IMG/VR virus record: IMGVR_UViG_3300035703_000354
Coordinates: 1-28,205 of that record
Length of the DNA stretch: 28,205 nt
Reading direction: 5' to 3' (one strand)
From: a virus
Shown: positions 7,069-14,481 of the stretch, one piece after another
How the letters are laid out: the number at the start of each line of letters is the position of its first letter
How positions within the stretch are numbered: position 1 is the first letter of the stretch
Program-made: the position numbers and the translations under genes
The notes under the pieces: model-generated
The model's input: the letters and a program-made list of their open reading frames with translations, nothing else
Told to the model about the DNA's origin: nothing
Databases searched by the model: none

Positions 7069-7445
7069 AACTTTCTAACAAGCTGTATGTTTCTACGTTT
7101 GATTCGGCGTTGTACAATGTTGTTTAAACTCACAATAGGCCCATGTATAACCACAAAATCTTTGATACTAAATGTGGTAAGCGTGGGCTTATATTTTTCC
7201 CACCTGCTTTTTAAGATAATGTTTATGGGTATAAGTCTGTTGGTTCCCCACCACCATTCTTCGCCCAGTTCTAGAAATTCTTTTTTGTCGTCTATGCTTT
7301 TTATATTCTCGAAGTTATACATACTAGCTAATTGATTGTCTACGTTTTGTATTATGCCCACGTATTCATTGCCGCCATAAGCAACAAGCGTTAAAAAGGG
7401 AAAGTCTTCGAGTAAATTTTGATATTTCTTAGGAATGTTTGTCAT
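7065..7445 (-). CDS. Conserved hypothetical protein, only minus-strand gene
   Basis: This 126-residue protein reads from the ATG complementary to 7443-7445; the frame extends to a TTG at 7463 but MTNIPKKYQNLLED looks like the natural start. It has well-formed protein texture (VAYGGNEYVGIIQNVDN, then EFLELGEEWWWGTNRLIPIN), including a WWW run that I associate with a family in marine T4-like phages. The C-terminus is basic (RRIKRRNIQLVRK). No functional motif is recognised. It overlaps the end of the PhyH-like gene by four bases and is divergent from the late structural gene at 7489. Ribosome-site complementarity upstream is weak. The opposite-strand ORF here is poorer in texture. Confidence 0.8.
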   Translation of the reverse strand: MTNIPKKYQNLLEDFPFLTLVAYGGNEYVGIIQNVDNQLASMYNFENIKSIDDKKEFLELGEEWWWGTNRLIPINIILKSRWEKYKPTLTTFSIKDFVVIHGPIVSLNNIVQRRIKRRNIQLVRKF

Positions 7446-7462
7446 CTTATACTTACTTAGCA

Positions 7463-7470
7463 AATAAATA
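7463..7470 (+). promoter_or_regulatory. T4-type late promoter for the 7489 gene
   Basis: AATAAATA matches the T4 late consensus TATAAATA at seven of eight positions, with no -35 needed in that class. The predicted start near 7476 gives a 13-base leader beginning at the GGAG ribosome site (7475-7478). Confidence 0.65.
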
Positions 7471-7488
7471 CTAGTGGAGATTTGTACA

Positions 7489-8283
7489 ATGATATATCAA
7501 GGCACAGCATACAACTATAATCAGCGAAGTGAGATATTGCTTCCCACTCGCAACGGCACCAGCTATTATGGTCCTCAAAATCACAAACCACTAATAATTT
7601 ACAGCGGTTTAGACTGTGACTTAGAGTTCTTTGTTAGAGACACCAATCGTAAACCTGTTAGTTTGCACAACAAAACGTTTGTTGCTAAAGTTGTTGATAG
7701 GATCTCAGGAAGTGTGCGGTTAACTGAAACTCTTGTTCCCGTGGACTACGACACCGGTAATTTAGTAATGCGTATCTCACAAGATGACAGCTATGGATTA
7801 GATGCCGGCTTGTATGATATCGTTATTACTTATACTGATGCGTCCAACAGAACTTTTGGACTAAACAGCGATCAAAACAACAGAATTAGTTTTGTGCTAA
7901 AAGTCAATGACAATCCATTACCTACACTAAGAGAAAGTGCGGTGCTAAACACATTTACTACTAGCGACACCCGTTATATTACCAGCAGATCACCAAGCAC
8001 CGCAGCGGTGTTCAATCGTGACGGCACCAATACTTGCGCAGTGTACACCACCAACTACAGCGGGGTATTTTATGCACAAGCTACACTAGAATTGAATCCC
8101 ACTGAGTCTGACTGGTTCACTATACAACTTGATCCAGAAAATGCCGAAGACAGTTATACATTTACTTCTGCTAGTGGGGTGACACCTTTCACATGGGATG
8201 GTATGTTTGTGTGGGTGAGATTTTACCATACACCTGCTTTAGGCAATACCGGAACACTTGACAAAGTGCTTTATAGAAACTAA
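7489..8283 (+). CDS. Putative virion structural protein (baseplate or fibre type)
   Basis: The 264-residue protein is beta-rich, with Thr, Ser, Asn and aromatic residues and few helices. Residues 35-145 (LDCDLEFFVRDTNRKPVSLHNKTF, DAGLYDIVITYTDASNRTFGL in pattern) look like the immunoglobulin-like N-terminal domain of baseplate upper proteins that joins a fibre to the baseplate. The C-terminal 70 residues look like a second beta domain with WFTIQLDP and MFVWVRFYHTP. The ATG at 7489 has GGAG (7475-7478) ten bases upstream. An upstream GTG at 7474 would lie before the predicted transcript start. The late promoter supports a virion role. The exact tail component is not identified. Confidence 0.75.
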   Translation: MIYQGTAYNYNQRSEILLPTRNGTSYYGPQNHKPLIIYSGLDCDLEFFVRDTNRKPVSLHNKTFVAKVVDRISGSVRLTETLVPVDYDTGNLVMRISQDDSYGLDAGLYDIVITYTDASNRTFGLNSDQNNRISFVLKVNDNPLPTLRESAVLNTFTTSDTRYITSRSPSTAAVFNRDGTNTCAVYTTNYSGVFYAQATLELNPTESDWFTIQLDPENAEDSYTFTSASGVTPFTWDGMFVWVRFYHTPALGNTGTLDKVLYRN

Positions 8284-8286
8284 TAT
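8258..8286 (+). promoter_or_regulatory. Sigma70-like promoter of the primase gene, start codon at +1
   Basis: TTGACA (8258-8263), 17 bases, then TAATAT (8281-8286), then six bases and the ATG at 8293. The geometry is identical to the uvsW promoter. The promoter is embedded in the last codons of the late structural gene, whose TAA stop (8281-8283) forms half of the -10. No Shine-Dalgarno precedes the ATG, so a leaderless mRNA is predicted. Confidence 0.7.
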
Positions 8287-8292
8287 AAACTA

Positions 8293-9309
8293 ATGATAGT
8301 CTTAGAATTCGTCAAGCAGCATCTGCCTGGCTCTTGGCGTATGACTCCAAGTGGCTGGATCAGTGGAAATTGTCCTATGTGTGCAACACGGGGACACAAG
8401 GCAGACACACGACGGCGTGGCGGAGTAATGTTCAGTGCAGATTCTGTTCAGTACAATTGCTTCAATTGTGGATTCAAAGCAGGATGGTCACCGGGAATCA
8501 AAATCAGCAAAAATCTCAAAGAGTTGCTGGTTATATTTGGAGCAGATCCTGCACAAATACAAAGAGTGAACTTCGAACTACTTAAACAAGATGAACACGA
8601 CAATATAGCAAAGCAATTTATTCCCGAAGAACAAGCACAACTGGCAAAAGTTTCTTGGGAACCAGAACCTCTGCCTGACAATAGTAGACCACTGGATCAA
8701 GTTGACACCAGTGAACTAACTGAATCACAACTAGAAAAGTTTGTGGTAGCATGTGAATATGTGCAGCAACGAGGCTTGGGGTTCTATGATAAATGGCATT
8801 GGTCTAACTTCAAGCATTTTGAAAACAGAGTAATATTGCCGTTTTACTATCAAAACATGATTGTGGGCTACACTGCAAGATGGGTGATGCCAAACCGACA
8901 GCCAGAAATACCCAAATACTATTTGCGCAATCCGCAGAATTTTGTTTACAATTTGGATGCACAAGCCAGTCACAAATACGTTATTGTCACCGAGGGACCA
9001 TTGGATGCGCTACTAGTGGGAGGAGTTGCGCTGAACGGTAATTCCCCTAACACAGTACAATGTACTTTGATTGACCAGTTAAATAAAAAAGTCATACTGG
9101 TACCAGACTTTGACAAAGCAGGGTCGGAAACAATCAGTGCTGCGATCAAACACGGGTGGGCAGTTAGTTTTCCGCCGTGGGAAAACTGCAAGGATGCAGG
9201 CGATGCAGTGGAAAAATACGGCAGATTGTTCGCAGTACGCAGTATCATTGACAGTGCTGAAACTGGCAGCACTAAAATACAACTATTAGCTAAACAGTAT
9301 TGCAAATGA
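8293..9309 (+). CDS. 61: DNA primase, gp61 type
   Basis: The 338-residue protein is a T4 gp61-like DnaG-family primase, which makes RNA primers for lagging-strand synthesis together with the gp41 helicase. The N-terminal zinc ribbon has C27-x2-C30 and C56-x2-C59. A TOPRIM core follows, with VTEGPLDALL (E234, D238) and VILVPDFDKAG (D272, D274) coordinating metal. Length matches T4 gp61 (342). The gene ends in an ATGA overlap with a small ORF that in turn overlaps the helicase gene, so primase and helicase are cotranscribed. The promoter places the ATG at the predicted +1. Confidence 0.93.
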   Translation: MIVLEFVKQHLPGSWRMTPSGWISGNCPMCATRGHKADTRRRGGVMFSADSVQYNCFNCGFKAGWSPGIKISKNLKELLVIFGADPAQIQRVNFELLKQDEHDNIAKQFIPEEQAQLAKVSWEPEPLPDNSRPLDQVDTSELTESQLEKFVVACEYVQQRGLGFYDKWHWSNFKHFENRVILPFYYQNMIVGYTARWVMPNRQPEIPKYYLRNPQNFVYNLDAQASHKYVIVTEGPLDALLVGGVALNGNSPNTVQCTLIDQLNKKVILVPDFDKAGSETISAAIKHGWAVSFPPWENCKDAGDAVEKYGRLFAVRSIIDSAETGSTKIQLLAKQYCK

Positions 9310-9518
9310 TACGAAGAAATGCTATATATAAACATTACATAGAAACCATTGAGCATTTTGCATGGTTCCCTATTAGGTTAACAAACAATAAAATAATCTG
9401 GCTTTGTACGTATTACGAAGAACTATATTTGTTTTCGGCAGGATTTGGATTTGCCAGACTATGCAGTAGCTATATGACCAGAGACGAATACATTATAAAG
9501 AAGTTGAGTGGGAGTTGA
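9306..9518 (+). CDS. Small hypothetical protein between primase and helicase
   Basis: The 70-residue ORF starts with an ATGA overlap on the primase stop, and its own TGA overlaps the helicase ATG (TGATG at 9516-9520). This is strong architectural evidence for translation. The protein is rich in aromatic residues (YKHYIETIEHFAWF, WLCTYYEELYLF, GFGFARLCSSY), with a basic N-terminus, and has no recognisable motif. An amphipathic or peripherally membrane-associated small protein, or a primosome accessory peptide, would fit; neither is shown. The TTG at 9300 is a less likely start. Confidence 0.65.
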   Translation: MIRRNAIYKHYIETIEHFAWFPIRLTNNKIIWLCTYYEELYLFSAGFGFARLCSSYMTRDEYIIKKLSGS

Positions 9519-10909
9519 TGAGCGAAAATTATACTGACGAATTGCAAAAACTATACATCGAATTTTTACTAGCCGACAAAGATTTGTTTGTTCGGTGCAA
9601 TGCTATATTGCAAAGCAAGTACTTTAACAGACGTTATCAACCAACAGTTGACTTTATTAAAGAACATGTGGACAAATATGGACAATTGCCTACGCACGAA
9701 CAGATCAGTGCAAAAACAAACACCAAGCTAGATGATGTAAGCAGCAAGATCACCAAAGAACATAAATCTTGGTTTATGGATGAGTTTGAAAAGTTTTGCA
9801 GACACAAAGCACTAGAGGGTGCAATCCTGGCCAGCGCCGACAAACTTGAGCGCAACGAATATGGCGCAGTGGAACAGCTAATTAAAGAAGCAGTGCAAAT
9901 TGGTCTTGCAAAAAGTTTCGGTACAAACTATTGGGAAGATCCTGCTGGTCGTATTCAAAAGATCAAAGACAACAGAGGTCAAAATAGTTCAGGCTGGGTT
10001 ACGTTTGACAGTGTGTTGTATGGTGGATTCAACCCAGGCGAACTTAACATTTTTGCAGGCGGATCTGGTTCTGGTAAATCGCTGTTCATGCAAAACTTGG
10101 CATTGAACTGGGCGTTGCAAGGAAAGAACGTTGTTTACATCAGCTTGGAACTTAGTGAAGAACTTTGCAGTATGCGTCTCGATGCTATGCTCACTGGTAT
10201 GAGCACAAAAGACGTTATGAAAAGTTCAGATGACGTTGAGCTCAAAGTTAAGATGGCAAGTAAAAAAGCAGGTCGACTTCAGATCGTACAGTTACCCAAT
10301 GGGTGTACGGTCAACGACATCAAAGCATACTTGCGCGAATATCAAATCCAAAACAACATCGAAGTACATGCATTGCTTATCGACTACTTGGATCTTATGA
10401 TGCCCGCAGGACATAAAGTACCAGCAAGCGATCAGTTTATGAAAGATAAATTTGTATCGGAAGAACTACGTAACCTAGCAGTAGAACTACATATCTTGTT
10501 TGTTACTGCATCGCAGTTGAATCGTAGTGCAGTTGACGAAGTTGAATTTGACCACAGTCACATTGCAGGTGGTATTAGTAAGATCAACACCGCAGATAAC
10601 TTGATTGGTATTTTCAGTAGTCGTGCTATGCGTGAGCGTGGGCGTGTACAGATCCAGTTTATGAAAACACGCTCTAGCAGTGGGGTAGGTACTAAACTGG
10701 ATCTTGCTTATAACATGGAATCACTGCGTATTGCAGACTTAGACGAAGATGAACGTGATGATGAAAACAGTCAAGTCACTAGTATCTATCAAAAGCTAAA
10801 AACCAAAACTACTATTGCACCTGGCAATCAAGTAGTGGATGAAACTGCGGCAAAAAGTTCAATGGACAACGCCGACAGACTCAAGAATTTGCTTAAACGA
10901 AGAGAATAA
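9518..10909 (+). CDS. 41: Replicative DNA helicase, gp41 type (DnaB/RecA fold)
   Basis: The 463-residue protein matches T4 gp41, the hexameric 5'-3' helicase of the replication fork and partner of the gp61 primase. The N-terminal helical domain spans about residues 1-130. The RecA-like core has GGSGSGKS at 181-188, a catalytic glutamate at 211 in YISLELSEE, a Walker B strand LLIDYLDLM near 290, and an SQLNRSA sensor block, followed by AGGISKINTADNLIGI. The C-terminal 60 residues are charged and probably flexible, where gp41 family members bind partners. ATG 9518 has GGGAG at 9510-9514 just upstream; TTG 9515 is the alternative. The start overlaps the preceding stop. Confidence 0.94.
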   Translation: MSENYTDELQKLYIEFLLADKDLFVRCNAILQSKYFNRRYQPTVDFIKEHVDKYGQLPTHEQISAKTNTKLDDVSSKITKEHKSWFMDEFEKFCRHKALEGAILASADKLERNEYGAVEQLIKEAVQIGLAKSFGTNYWEDPAGRIQKIKDNRGQNSSGWVTFDSVLYGGFNPGELNIFAGGSGSGKSLFMQNLALNWALQGKNVVYISLELSEELCSMRLDAMLTGMSTKDVMKSSDDVELKVKMASKKAGRLQIVQLPNGCTVNDIKAYLREYQIQNNIEVHALLIDYLDLMMPAGHKVPASDQFMKDKFVSEELRNLAVELHILFVTASQLNRSAVDEVEFDHSHIAGGISKINTADNLIGIFSSRAMRERGRVQIQFMKTRSSSGVGTKLDLAYNMESLRIADLDEDERDDENSQVTSIYQKLKTKTTIAPGNQVVDETAAKSSMDNADRLKNLLKRRE

Positions 10910-10965
10910 GTGCTAGAACAAAGATGTTGTGGACCTTATCTATATCCTATATATGATTCAGAAAC

Positions 10966-11040
10966 AGCGAGCATTACCCAAAACGGAGTCAATAATATGA
11001 GCCTGTGTGAGCCAAGTTGTAAGCCTATAATTTGCTCGCT
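10966..11040 (+). repeat. Inverted repeat enclosing a ribosome site
   Basis: AGCGAGCA (10966-10973) and TGCTCGCT (11033-11040) are perfect inverted 8-base arms separated by 59 bases. The enclosed segment includes GGAG (10985-10988) and the ATG at 10997. A GC-rich stem of this length stands out in AT-rich surroundings. It could fold the 5' end of the small gene mRNA or be part of a noncoding RNA after the helicase gene. Confidence 0.35.
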
Positions 11041-11161
11041 TGTCATTGATGATGTAATTCTTATTAACAATGAGTCATGCGCTTCTAATCGAAAACTGTT
11101 ACTTGCCATAAGTGCTAATCATCTCTGCTCTAGCATAGATATTTACCTGTATAACCGCTAA
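10997..11161 (+). CDS. Possible small protein in the helicase-late gap
   Basis: The 54-residue ORF starts at ATG 10997, with GGAG eight bases upstream (10985-10988), and ends at a TAA that is also the first three bases of the late-promoter TAAATA. A longer version from GTG 10910 exists but its N-terminal part looks unnatural. The sequence has five cysteines (SLCEPSCKPIICSLVIDD at the start) and a hydrophobic centre. No family is recognised. If this ORF is not real, the whole gap 10910-11172 holds only the inverted repeat and the late promoter. Confidence 0.35.
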   Translation: MSLCEPSCKPIICSLVIDDVILINNESCASNRKLLLAISANHLCSSIDIYLYNR

Positions 11162-11164
11162 ATA
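11157..11164 (+). promoter_or_regulatory. T4-type late promoter for the 11173-13272 operon
   Basis: GCTAAATA carries the TAAATA late core at 11159-11164. The ATG at 11173 is only eight bases further, so the predicted leader is about three bases and no Shine-Dalgarno is present. Confidence 0.6.
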
Positions 11165-11172
11165 GTGTTGCA

Positions 11173-11439
11173 ATGAAGAAAAATACGAGATCCATTTTAG
11201 AAGAAATTAATGCTATGTCTCCCAAGCGAGACAAGCGCCAGCTTGTTGAATCTAACGCACTGCATGTTATGCAAACTGCTATCAATCTAATAGAACTTAT
11301 TGATAAAAGTTTTCCACCTGACGTAGCGGAAGATTTACAAAAGCGACTTATTAATAGTATTCGAACCAAGGATCCCAAAAAATTTATTAGAGGAATACAA
11401 AGAGTTGAAGATCCACGATATCCTTCCGGGGACACATAA
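11173..11439 (+). CDS. Conserved hypothetical, first gene of late NTase-ligase operon
   Basis: This 88-residue helical protein is strongly charged (SPKRDKRQLVESNALHV, LINSIRTKDPKKFIRGI). A long central helix holds an acidic-hydrophobic pattern (IELIDKSFPPDVAEDLQK). It resembles short conserved proteins of marine T4-like phages whose function I do not know. The ATG lies about three bases after the predicted late transcription start. The 3' end overlaps the nucleotidyltransferase gene by 35 bases, implying coupled expression. Possible roles include a virion component or a partner of the two enzymes downstream; nothing in the sequence decides this. Confidence 0.75.
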   Translation: MKKNTRSILEEINAMSPKRDKRQLVESNALHVMQTAINLIELIDKSFPPDVAEDLQKRLINSIRTKDPKKFIRGIQRVEDPRYPSGDT

Positions 11440-12184
11440 GCGCCACTATTCGCGTGGCCCGCGTACCAAACGTATACTACAACAAAGTCTTGTTGTGACC
11501 GAAGGCGGTAATGTCTTTGATGATGCAGCGCCATTTTCGCACGATATTATTCCCAACATTATTCAATCTGTAAACAGTGTGTTAAGTCAAACACCTGCAA
11601 AAGCTATTCCTATCGGAAGCGGCGCAACTCCTACTCCGGGAAAAGTAAGTGGAGACTTGGACCTTATTGTAGACCAGGATATACTTGCACAAGAATTTAA
11701 ACTAGAAGATCCTAAACTTATACGTAAAAAGCTACGTCAAATGTTTGACTTGGCAGGAATGCAAACTGGCCAAAGCGGTGTTAGTGTACATGTTAGAATA
11801 CCAGTAGGCGATGCAGCGCACCAAGTTGATATTATGGTGGTCCCACATGCTGCAATGGTTAGTAAATTCCACACACATGATATTCCTGCAGGATCTCCAT
11901 TCAAAGGTGTGAATAAACATCTAGCTATGTCATACCTTGCTAAGAAAAAGAATATGCTGTGGAGCGCATTCCAAGGGTTGTTTAACAGAGATGAAGCAGG
12001 TAAAAAATCTAACTTGATCAGTAATGACATCGACGACATTGCAAAAGTGTTGCTGGGCAGAAACGCAGTTGCAAGAGATTTGGGTAGTGTTGAAGCCATC
12101 ATTCGAGCATTGCCCCCAGCAGAAGCAGAACAAATGTTAGCTGACATTAAATCAGATCCAAGTTGGAAAGAAGTATCACAATGA
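11405..12184 (+). CDS. Pol-beta-superfamily nucleotidyltransferase
   Basis: The 259-residue protein shows the nucleotidyltransferase signature hG[GS]x9-13Dh[DE]h. G71-S72 is followed by 11 residues and then D84-L-D86 (GDLDLIVD), with a third carboxylate at D142 in HQVDIMVVP. Members transfer a nucleotide to RNA, protein or small molecules; the acceptor here is unknown. The C-terminal half is helical, with a PAEAEQMLADIKSD end. The start is a TTG at 11405, with AGGA ten bases upstream (11391-11394); no in-frame ATG occurs before residue 113, beyond the active site. It overlaps both neighbours, with ATGA into the ligase-like gene, and is in a late-promoter operon. Confidence 0.78.
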   Translation: MKIHDILPGTHKRHYSRGPRTKRILQQSLVVTEGGNVFDDAAPFSHDIIPNIIQSVNSVLSQTPAKAIPIGSGATPTPGKVSGDLDLIVDQDILAQEFKLEDPKLIRKKLRQMFDLAGMQTGQSGVSVHVRIPVGDAAHQVDIMVVPHAAMVSKFHTHDIPAGSPFKGVNKHLAMSYLAKKKNMLWSAFQGLFNRDEAGKKSNLISNDIDDIAKVLLGRNAVARDLGSVEAIIRALPPAEAEQMLADIKSDPSWKEVSQ

Positions 12185-13272
12185 GAGCCACAGATTTTTT
12201 AAGTGAAAGTATTTTGACAGAAGCAACAAAAGTGGGCCGTGAATGGCAACACTTAGAAGATCTTGTGTTTGTTGACGGAAGCCAAGGCGCTTTGAATGCT
12301 GCGAACATTTTAAAGAACCTAGGCAGTGGCGCAACTGAACTTAACATCAAGTGGGACGGACGTATTGCACTTTACTGGGGTCGCGAACCTGACGGTACGT
12401 TTGTACTAGTAGGTAAAAACGGCTGGGGTAAAGAAAAACACACTACACCAGAAGATATGCAAAACGCTATTACCACTGCTGGTAAAGGTGAAGAGTGGCG
12501 CCAAAAGCTAGGTGCTGATATGGCACAAGTATTTGAAATTATGGAAAAGAATACCTCTCCACAGTTTAGAGGATATGCAATGGGCGATTTGCTTTGGTAT
12601 CCAGGCGACCCATATCAAATGACTAAACAAGGCATTGTGTTCACCCCAAACAAAGTTACTTACACAGTAAATCCCACAAGTGACTTGGGCAAACGTATTG
12701 CACAAAGTAGCGTAGGTATTGCTGCACACTTGTATTACAAAGAGTTTGGATCATCCGACGGTATGGCATTAACTGATGTAGCTGGGCTAAACGGAAAAAC
12801 CGCTGTTGTACTAAATTCTAGAATCACATCATACCAAACAAAAATAGACACTAGTGCTGTGGATGATATTATTAACGATGCTAAAGCAAATGCACAAGCT
12901 ATTGACAGTTTACTTGAACCACAACCTGGATTGAGTGACATGAAAGCTATCATTTACACCTACGTAAATCAAATGAGTCGTGCAGGACGTTTAAATGATC
13001 TTGCAACTGGATTCTTTGACTGGCTTAAAACAAGTAAAGTAAGTACACAGAAGCAAGCTAAAATACTTGCAATGCCGCAAAGCAAGTCTATTCCGTTGCT
13101 GTTCAACCTTGTGCTAAAAGTGCAGCGTGTGAAAGATGATATCATCAGTCAACTTGATCAACAAACATCTGACATTACTGCGACAACTGACGGACAAGCA
13201 GGCGGTGAAGGTTATGCAGCAAATGCAGAAAAAGTAAAACTAGTACCGCGCCAACGCTGGGTACCAAGCTAA
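12181..13272 (+). CDS. KxDG-containing ligase-like protein of T4-like phages
   Basis: The 363-residue protein carries LNIKWDGRIALYWG at residues 54-67. K57-x-D-G60 is the motif I pattern of covalent nucleotidyltransferases (DNA and RNA ligases, capping enzymes), in which the lysine takes AMP or GMP. A motif III-like strand follows at about 127-137 (FRGYAMGDLLW). I cannot find a convincing motif IV (EG) or V (KxK), so activity is uncertain; the family could be a derived or inactive ligase fold. The C-terminal 60 residues are basic, with glycine-rich and KLVPRQRW segments. The start overlaps the nucleotidyltransferase stop as ATGA, and a late promoter follows the stop. The product may act on nucleic acid ends late in infection or travel in the capsid. 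Confidence 0.65.
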   Translation: MRATDFLSESILTEATKVGREWQHLEDLVFVDGSQGALNAANILKNLGSGATELNIKWDGRIALYWGREPDGTFVLVGKNGWGKEKHTTPEDMQNAITTAGKGEEWRQKLGADMAQVFEIMEKNTSPQFRGYAMGDLLWYPGDPYQMTKQGIVFTPNKVTYTVNPTSDLGKRIAQSSVGIAAHLYYKEFGSSDGMALTDVAGLNGKTAVVLNSRITSYQTKIDTSAVDDIINDAKANAQAIDSLLEPQPGLSDMKAIIYTYVNQMSRAGRLNDLATGFFDWLKTSKVSTQKQAKILAMPQSKSIPLLFNLVLKVQRVKDDIISQLDQQTSDITATTDGQAGGEGYAANAEKVKLVPRQRWVPS

Positions 13273-13273
13273 G

Positions 13274-13281
13274 AGTAAATA
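13274..13281 (+). promoter_or_regulatory. T4-type late promoter with start codon at +1
   Basis: GAGTAAATA ends in the TAAATA core at 13276-13281. Five bases (CTGCT) then separate it from the ATG at 13287, which falls at the start site expected for a T4 late promoter. No Shine-Dalgarno is present. Confidence 0.68.
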
Positions 13282-13286
13282 CTGCT

Positions 13287-13997
13287 ATGGAATTAAACTT
13301 TGTTCGAGATCTAAATGAAAGCACTATGTATCGCAGTCGTCAGCAAGCACAAGCTACTGATGCTCGAGACATGATTGACTTTGCATTTTTAAATTTACTC
13401 ACCCTGCATATACTTTATAATGATTATACCACTGCACCAATAGCACAAGGCTATGCTAAAAGAACAATGCAGTATAGAAATTTTGACAACTATTATCAAA
13501 GTGCAACTGACTTGTATGTGGCACTTAATTCGATAAAAACTAATTCTGTTGCAGGCGGTGCTAATGCAGCCATACAAATGAACAGAGTAAACTTGCCAGA
13601 AGCAAAGATCAAACAATATCTCACACTAATGTCACAGGGTATGCCTGTGCCTAATCCCTCGACTTTTCTAGTACAGTTTGAACGCGGTATGGATATACAA
13701 GACAGTAACTATAGAAGTATTCGTCGATTAGCAGGCAGTTGGCCCACACTAGACAATTTGCAAAAAGGATTAGTGGTTACTAGACTGCTACAGTTTTATA
13801 GAACAAAAGCCATACGTAGCGAACTGTACGGCGCATTAAACAACTTTGCTAAACTAAACAGCTTGGAAATAAAGGGTGTCGACAACGCCGAAGCCAAGTC
13901 TATCAAAAGCAAAGTGGCCACAGTGGCAATGAATACCGCAGCTATTGCCGGAGGCTTTGCAGCGGGCAGAGCATTTGGCAAGTGGCTGGTAAAATAA
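13287..13997 (+). CDS. Late protein with C-terminal hydrophobic helix, probably virion
   Basis: The 236-residue protein is mostly helical, with Gln, Asn, Tyr and Arg residues in the first 150 positions. Residues 207-236 form an alanine-glycine-rich hydrophobic helix (MNTAAIAGGFAAGRAFG), followed by a basic KWLVK end, like a membrane-inserting or capsid-internal segment. No family with known function is recognised; the late promoter and position among virion-type genes suggest a structural or injected protein. It has no Shine-Dalgarno, and the ATG sits at the predicted late +1. The next gene begins nine bases after its stop. Confidence 0.75.
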   Translation: MELNFVRDLNESTMYRSRQQAQATDARDMIDFAFLNLLTLHILYNDYTTAPIAQGYAKRTMQYRNFDNYYQSATDLYVALNSIKTNSVAGGANAAIQMNRVNLPEAKIKQYLTLMSQGMPVPNPSTFLVQFERGMDIQDSNYRSIRRLAGSWPTLDNLQKGLVVTRLLQFYRTKAIRSELYGALNNFAKLNSLEIKGVDNAEAKSIKSKVATVAMNTAAIAGGFAAGRAFGKWLVK

Positions 13998-14006
13998 GCT
14001 ATCACA

Positions 14007-14423
14007 GTGACTCAACGCTATATTGTTTACACCCTAATTGATATAACCAACAGCGATGTGGTCAGTGCAAGAACTGATGATATTCGAGGATATAATCAAC
14101 AACAAAATCTCAATACATTATTACAGCTTATCAGTCTGAGAAGTCAGCCGGTATATGCACAAGTTTCGATAATTAAGACACAAGATTTAGTTAATTATAG
14201 GTTCGGAAATCAATTTAAAGGACTACATACAGTATGGAAATTAGAGTTTGCATCAGAGCATACGGATGTTTTTTTAAAAGACAATAACGATGTTTATTTG
14301 CTGGAACATGATTGCGACGGTGCTGCGTTTACTGCTAATCTAAATGAAACAGTAAAATTTAAAAACACCACAATTGAAACTCGAGATGTTGATGCGATAA
14401 ACACGTACTTTTTAAAAGTATGA
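14007..14423 (+). CDS. Conserved hypothetical protein, GTG start
   Basis: The 138-residue protein begins at a GTG, with no in-frame ATG near. Its N-terminus (TQRYIVYTLIDITNSDVVSA) resembles a conserved marine T4-like phage protein. The fold looks mixed alpha/beta: strand YIVYTLIDIT, helix NLNTLLQLISL, strands YAQVSIIKTQD and VWKLEFASEH, and an acidic segment LKDNNDVYLLEHDCDG. No Shine-Dalgarno is visible, so translation may depend on ribosomes leaving the gene nine bases upstream. Function is unknown; it is probably expressed late with the 13287 gene. Confidence 0.72.
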   Translation: MTQRYIVYTLIDITNSDVVSARTDDIRGYNQQQNLNTLLQLISLRSQPVYAQVSIIKTQDLVNYRFGNQFKGLHTVWKLEFASEHTDVFLKDNNDVYLLEHDCDGAAFTANLNETVKFKNTTIETRDVDAINTYFLKV

Positions 14424-14429
14424 TGTTTT

Positions 14430-14437
14430 GCTAAATA
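14430..14437 (+). promoter_or_regulatory. T4-type late promoter for the holin-like gene
   Basis: GCTAAATA holds the TAAATA core at 14432-14437. The predicted start near 14443 gives an unusually long leader of about 80 bases before ATG 14523, containing competing hairpins around the ribosome site. Confidence 0.55.
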
Positions 14438-14481
14438 TTATTACAATTTAGGCACATCAACTCAGGCACACATATCAAGGC

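Noticed and set aside
10910-10996. GTG-start extension of the small ORF at 10997
   Set aside because: It begins directly after the helicase stop without a ribosome site, and the added residues have poor protein texture; ATG 10997 has GGAG at good spacing.
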